DNA from: Cymbidium sinense
Taxonomy: Eukaryota > Streptophyta > Magnoliopsida > Asparagales > Orchidaceae
DNA length: 64,000 bases
Reading direction: 5' to 3'
NCBI GenBank assembly: GCA_021442155.1
Contig: CM038222.1
Coordinates: 61,602,266 to 61,666,265, forward strand
The translations under genes and the position numbers were made by a program. Below, in pieces: positions 59,544 through 64,000 of the stretch; position 1 is the first letter of the stretch, and each line of letters begins with the position of its first letter. The notes beneath the pieces were generated by a model, which made no database searches, had not been told where the DNA came from, and saw only the letters and a program-made list of their open reading frames with translations.

Positions 59544-59925
59544 TAGGGGTGTCAATAATTGATCCACCAACAATTTGACCGAACTTGATTCAAAAAAATT
59601 AAGTTTGCAACCAATTTTTTTTTGTATCTAAAGTATATGCCTATTTAATTATTTGGATCGGATTTGAGTTGACCAGTCAACCTAAAATTGACCCAATTTT
59701 GACCCACAAACTTGAATTTGACTCGATTTTAGCCCACTAACTCGAGTTTAATACAAAATTGACAAAATGACCAAATACTTGTTTAAATGGTGGGTCAACT
59801 GGTTCGGGTTAGTCGAGTTAGTGTCGAGTCGGGTTCAAGTCAGGGTTTTCAACCCATTTAGTATCGAGTCAAATTCGGGTCGGGTTAGACTCAGATCCAC
59901 CCGTGAACTCGAATTGACACCCCTA
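59544..59925. mobile_element. hAT-type MITE, 382 bp
   Basis: Tips TAGGGGTGTCAAT at the left and ATTGACACCCCTA at the right are perfect 13-bp inverted repeats. They are flanked by perfect 8-bp duplications CTTGAAGG. The interior has GACCCAATTTTGACCCAC, GGTTCGGGTTAGTCGAG and similar words. It is a different family from the one at 36457. Confidence 0.88.
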
Positions 59926-59933
59926 CTTGAAGG
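59926..59933 (+). repeat. hAT MITE 2 target-site duplication, right
   Basis: CTTGAAGG, identical to 59536-59543. Confidence 0.85.
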
Positions 59934-61460
59934 TATGATTAATGATCACCGTTGTCATTTCTTCAACTAACACGAGAGAGGATATTTCATTTAGAGAAGG
60001 GATTTTTTTTTCTTTTTTTTTTTTGCTTAAGATTAAAACTTGGATTTGATCAAAATCATTATTGAGTCCTGCCAGGATTTCAAAGATTCATGCTATAAGT
60101 TGTTTAAGAGCCAATGCATTCTCACAGTTTGACATCTTGAAAAAACTTAATAGTAGTTGATTTCAATCACTAAACTTTCATGACATTAAAGCATTCAATG
60201 ATATGAAGGTTATAAAGTTTGTTAATATTTAACTTTGATTTAATTTTATGGATACATGCAGCATCTTTAGCATTTAAGTTTGTTAAACTACATCTCAAAT
60301 CTCTTTGTGGTATAGAAGAACATAAGAGGTCCATTCATCTTCGATGGGATGGTGTTCTATAATCATATCATTATCATGGAATCAACTTTATCTCAAAGCA
60401 CAGATTTTAGATTTTTAAGCTCTATAGATATATCAACATGTTATTAGATCTTTCTCTTTCCTTTGAAAAAAGTTTTCACAATTTTAGACCATCTAAAGTA
60501 AATTTTTTCATTCAAGTGATAAGATATTTAAAATCCTAAAGTCTCCCTTGGTATGATCTTCAACATTAATCATAATTAAGTCTTTTAAAAGAAAATCAAA
60601 GAACCTAGACATAATAAATAAAAGAAGAATTTTGTAAAATGAATAAGGCTGGAAGTAGGAAATCCTAAACTTATGGAAATACGACAAAGGCAATAAGAAA
60701 ACTCCTAACCTTGTTTTTATACTATGTAGAAAATAAAACAATAGGAAAAAAAACTCTTAAGAATTTTTACTGCTTGATTTTGTACAAGAGAAGTGTGTGT
60801 GTGTGTATATATATATATAAGAGACATTACAAAATAAAAATAAATCAAAACATAGGAAAAAAATAAGAATTGGTTGAAGGCTCTAGATAGAGGTACATGG
60901 ATTGCAATCTAGGAACCATAGAAATGATAAAAAGGCATTGATCTATGTGCCTTAAGTTCTTTACTATGATTAGCAAGGGATCCCCCCAATAGAGAGGGAG
61001 GGGTGATACTCTATCGCTATAGCACTGTGCTGCAATAGCAAAAAATTCAACATATTCTTAATCAGTTTTTTGCATATTTAGCTTCATTTACTCAATTATT
61101 TTATGTTACTACTTAAGCTTCTATTGATTGACTTATTAATCTAAGTAATGGGTACCATATAAAACAAGCACATTCTTAAAGACAATTCTTATTCTTGAAA
61201 AAAAAAAATTGTTTTAGGTTTAGAAGGTTACAAAGACAAACTAAATGTCTAAATATTGTTAAGTTTATGTAATGCCGCCATTCACCAGCAAACCCACCAT
61301 CTCTCACCCACTCTACAAAACAATTTTTGGAGTAGGATTTTTATACCAAATACTAGATTCTTGGTACTCTTTCAAACTCCTTAAATGATGTAGGCAAAAT
61401 TTTTAAAATAAGCATGATTAAAATCTTAATTAGCGAATTAGACACATTTTTAAAAAAATT
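59934..61460. other. AT-rich spacer without a recognised gene
   Basis: A (GT)n/(TA)n run lies at about 60793-60820. No coding or element border was recognised. Confidence 0.45.
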
Positions 61461-62424
61461 TAAAATAGATGATAGACGACCTGCGATCAGACCGACAATC
61501 CGCCGTCCGTAATGCCTAACGGAACGGCTAAAATATTTTTTTAAAAAAAAATCGCGAACCGAGAGATCGGGACACAGCCTGATCCCGATCTCGGTTTCCT
61601 TCTCCCTAGGCGGACGGCACCACGCCCCTACTGCGCCAGATCGCTAGCGTTAGCCCCGCCATCTACTAGCCGCACCGCCAGATCGGATCGCAGATCGCCA
61701 AAAGAAGGTATTTTTGACGTTTTTTTTCTTTTCAAAACAAACGAGTAATATGTGAATGTGACATGATTTGTTGATTTTATGATGTAGGCAAACATAATGT
61801 CGATTTAACTTACTTTAGGTTTTTCTTTGGGTATAGTATTTGTGTGTAGTAAATTTGGAGCCCTTATGTTATTTACTATGGAGAATGGAGAAAGTGTATC
61901 AAATAGAGATTCAAATATGAAGAAAAATCGTATGTGTGCTAAACTTTGGATTGAATCTTGATTATTCTTAATATTCTTCTACATTTATAAATTATTGATA
62001 TTCTTTTTTTCCCAAATGAGTAGCTATGTGTGCTAAACTCTGGATCTGTAGAATGTATTGCAAGTTTAAAATATATATTTTTTTTGTTGTGATTTCTTAT
62101 GTTTAAAATATATAATTGGAAACCGAATTAACAATGTGGTTTGTGTAGAACCTAAAAGTCACATTTTAAATAGACGTAGGTGAGGTTTTATTATCTTTGT
62201 ATTTTGAGATAAGTATGGGAGAAGCATAATTTTTCAATCATTAGACTTAACTTGGGGTCATCTTTAAGAAGCATAATTTTCAATCATTTCGTAAGTCGAT
62301 CTTTTGATTTTTTCTTATTTTTTTGTTTGTAAGATGAAGATTAATTTATAATATAAGCAGTGCGCTCTTGACATTCACCTCCGATACACATATTTGATTG
62401 AATATGAGTTGAACCACGATATGT
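61461..62424 (+). other. Probable 5' part of the Mutator-like element
   Basis: A GC-rich island (about 61470-61710) with CGAGAGATCGGGACACAGC and its near-inverse GATCCCGATCTCGG (a stem of about 9 bases with a short loop, 61562-61600) precedes a long AT-rich leader up to the first transposase remnant. The layout fits the terminal region of a MULE, but no terminal inverted repeat can be tested because the right end is outside the window. Confidence 0.3.
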
Positions 62425-64000
62425 TTGGTGTTATATTATGGCGGCCAACTTAGTGTTAGTGGCGATTTCTTCCCTACATATAGTGGTGGAAAAAATCGTC
62501 CTATATTAATTTCGCGCCAGGCTGATTTTAGCAATGTACAAAATCATATAATTTTGCTTATTTTAGCGTCAAAATCGAATCATGCGGTCACTAAAGTTGA
62601 TTCGACACGGTTCATTAATCTTATATGTAGGTTTCGTTGGTGTCGATTTATTTCTTCTAAATGATGACGAAGTTTGTGAGTGGTTAATCAATCGACAAGT
62701 GTACAACTTTGTTGTTGTATCGTTGAAACTGAATTGAAACCAACAGATGATACCGAAGCCCATAATTATATTGAAGATAAATTTCAACCAAACTTTCCAA
62801 CACCGGATACGCCATAGGAACCATATAAGTTGTTTGAGCGCTTCATATTTTAGCCTTTACATTTCATTCAAATGCGATGATGTAGGCGTATGCATCTCTA
62901 TTCATGCATCATATGGCCTCAACTTACGCGGATGGGTGAGAACCGTTGTGATCGGGTTGCTCCTCAAAGCAGGGATGAGGCTACGAAACAATGCCCTAAT
63001 GAGTTCGGAATGGATGTGGCATGAAGGTGATATGAGAGAACTATCCAAGCGGCAGGTCCATAAGAAATTACTCTAATAAAACAATGTACGTTGAAGAAAA
63101 TATGTTAAGTAAGAATGACTACATTCAACTTGTCGATCGACAAGAATGGGATGAAGAACTAACTTTGATATTCTTTTCTAGAAGATAATTTCATTCCAAC
63201 GGACTAAATGAAGGAATGTGTTTCCATGACAGAGACACCATAAATTTACTATCCAGGGTTGGTCGATAACAAACAATGTGGAATGTGTGACAAACGATTC
63301 TAATAAAATGAGGTTCACGATACTTTGCATTCATAGCAATCATTCTACTAGGTCATGTTTGTGGCGTCTACATGCTCGTGCGGCGAAGAGGCTTGGTGCA
63401 CGGGTGATTTCCGGTATGTCGAGGCCACACATGTTCTCATTCGATATTGAAGCGTACATAGGCGGTGCACTGATTTATTAGTTCTACATCCGACGTCATT
63501 AGATGTCAGTTGGATTTGAAACCCAGGGGTCGCATAGAATCAAAATTTAACATTAAAGTGTCCTACATGAAAGTATGGGATGCCTGCAACAAGGCTATAC
63601 AAGTTATATTTGACAACTGGGAGGAGTCCTACCGTATACTTGATCACTTCATGTTTGTTGTATGTTGATTATGCGGCGTTATGTCGCATCGTCAGCGATT
63701 ACGGCCATTTCAGCATTTTACGGGCATTTGGACCATTTATAGGTTGGCATGACGGTCATAAGTCTTGATAGAACTTTCCTCTTGGGAAAGTACATATGTG
63801 CTCTACTAACTGCTGTTGGTATTAATGCTAATAATGGTTTATTCTCTTTGGCATTTGCAATTATTGAAGCAGAATGCAATTAGTCCTGGATTTGGTTTAT
63901 TATGACATTGCGGGACTTGGTTCCATTTATATGCACGACCTGATTTATGCATTATATCATGATTACGGATTAGATGCGTGGATCGTGAAATTTTACCTTG
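62425..64000 (+). pseudogene. Mutator-like (MULE, MuDR) transposase, broken, runs off window
   Basis: Remnants in the correct MULE order but in several frames: VLYYGGQLSVSGDFFPTYSG (62428-62490); a DNA-binding-type segment with MRFTILC and CLWRLHA (about 63308-63380); KFNIKVSYMKVWDACNKAIQ and FDNWEESYRILDHFM (about 63545-63655); a decayed first catalytic motif, RAFGPFIGWHDGH where xxDGCHL is expected (63718-63765); and LLTAVGINANNGLFSLAFAI then IEAECN, a stop, SWIWFIMTLRDLVPF (63803-63930). MULE transposases are DDE enzymes that cut and paste the element. Frameshifts and stops rule out function. The C-terminal half would lie to the right. Confidence 0.85.

Overview
This window looks like nuclear DNA of a flowering plant. 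It is AT-rich, most of its genes are split by introns with GT/AG borders, and genes are far apart. The space between them holds non-LTR and LTR retrotransposons, SINEs, MITEs and a Mutator-like element. The gene set (a plant SurE-type nucleotidase, a WDR5B-type WD40 protein, a BRANCHLESS TRICHOME-like coiled-coil protein, a membrane J-protein and a 66-residue plant small protein) does not fix the species. A monocot is possible but not shown by the sequence.

Layout. 1-1.4 kb: the last three coding exons of a SurE-like gene (+). 4.7-5.4 kb: a two-exon gene for a 66-aa protein (-), too short per exon for ordinary ORF listing. 13.3-21.5 kb: a two-exon WDR5B gene (-) whose 7.2-kb intron holds a full-length RTE-clade LINE with a perfect 12-bp target-site duplication and two Tourist-like MITEs. 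23.1-35.8 kb: three related, gene-poor LTR elements (A1, A2, A3) arranged one after another. 37.3-38.1 kb: the BLT-like gene (-), preceded by a hAT-type MITE. 38.7-46.1 kb: a rearranged LTR element (B) whose left and right ends are the same LTR 3' end in opposite orientation. 46-51 kb: AT-rich, no gene seen. 51.4-54.5 kb: two SINE copies, two 3' fragments of the RTE LINE and two exons of a J-domain membrane protein (-). 56.5-59.5 kb: a decayed RTE LINE (+), then a second hAT MITE. 61.5-64 kb: a broken Mutator-like transposase (+) running off the window.

The most unusual structure is the LTR set. A1, A2 and B carry inside them a tandem array of an about 80-bp unit (about 0.5-2.7 kb of array per element). 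A2 and B have gag remnants; none of the elements has recognisable pol. A second, different tandem unit lies near the 3' side in A1, A2 and A3. These look like non-autonomous Ty3-type elements that carry, and could spread, satellite DNA. The five host genes have no evident functional link to each other. All calls were made by reading the sequence; no database search was run.
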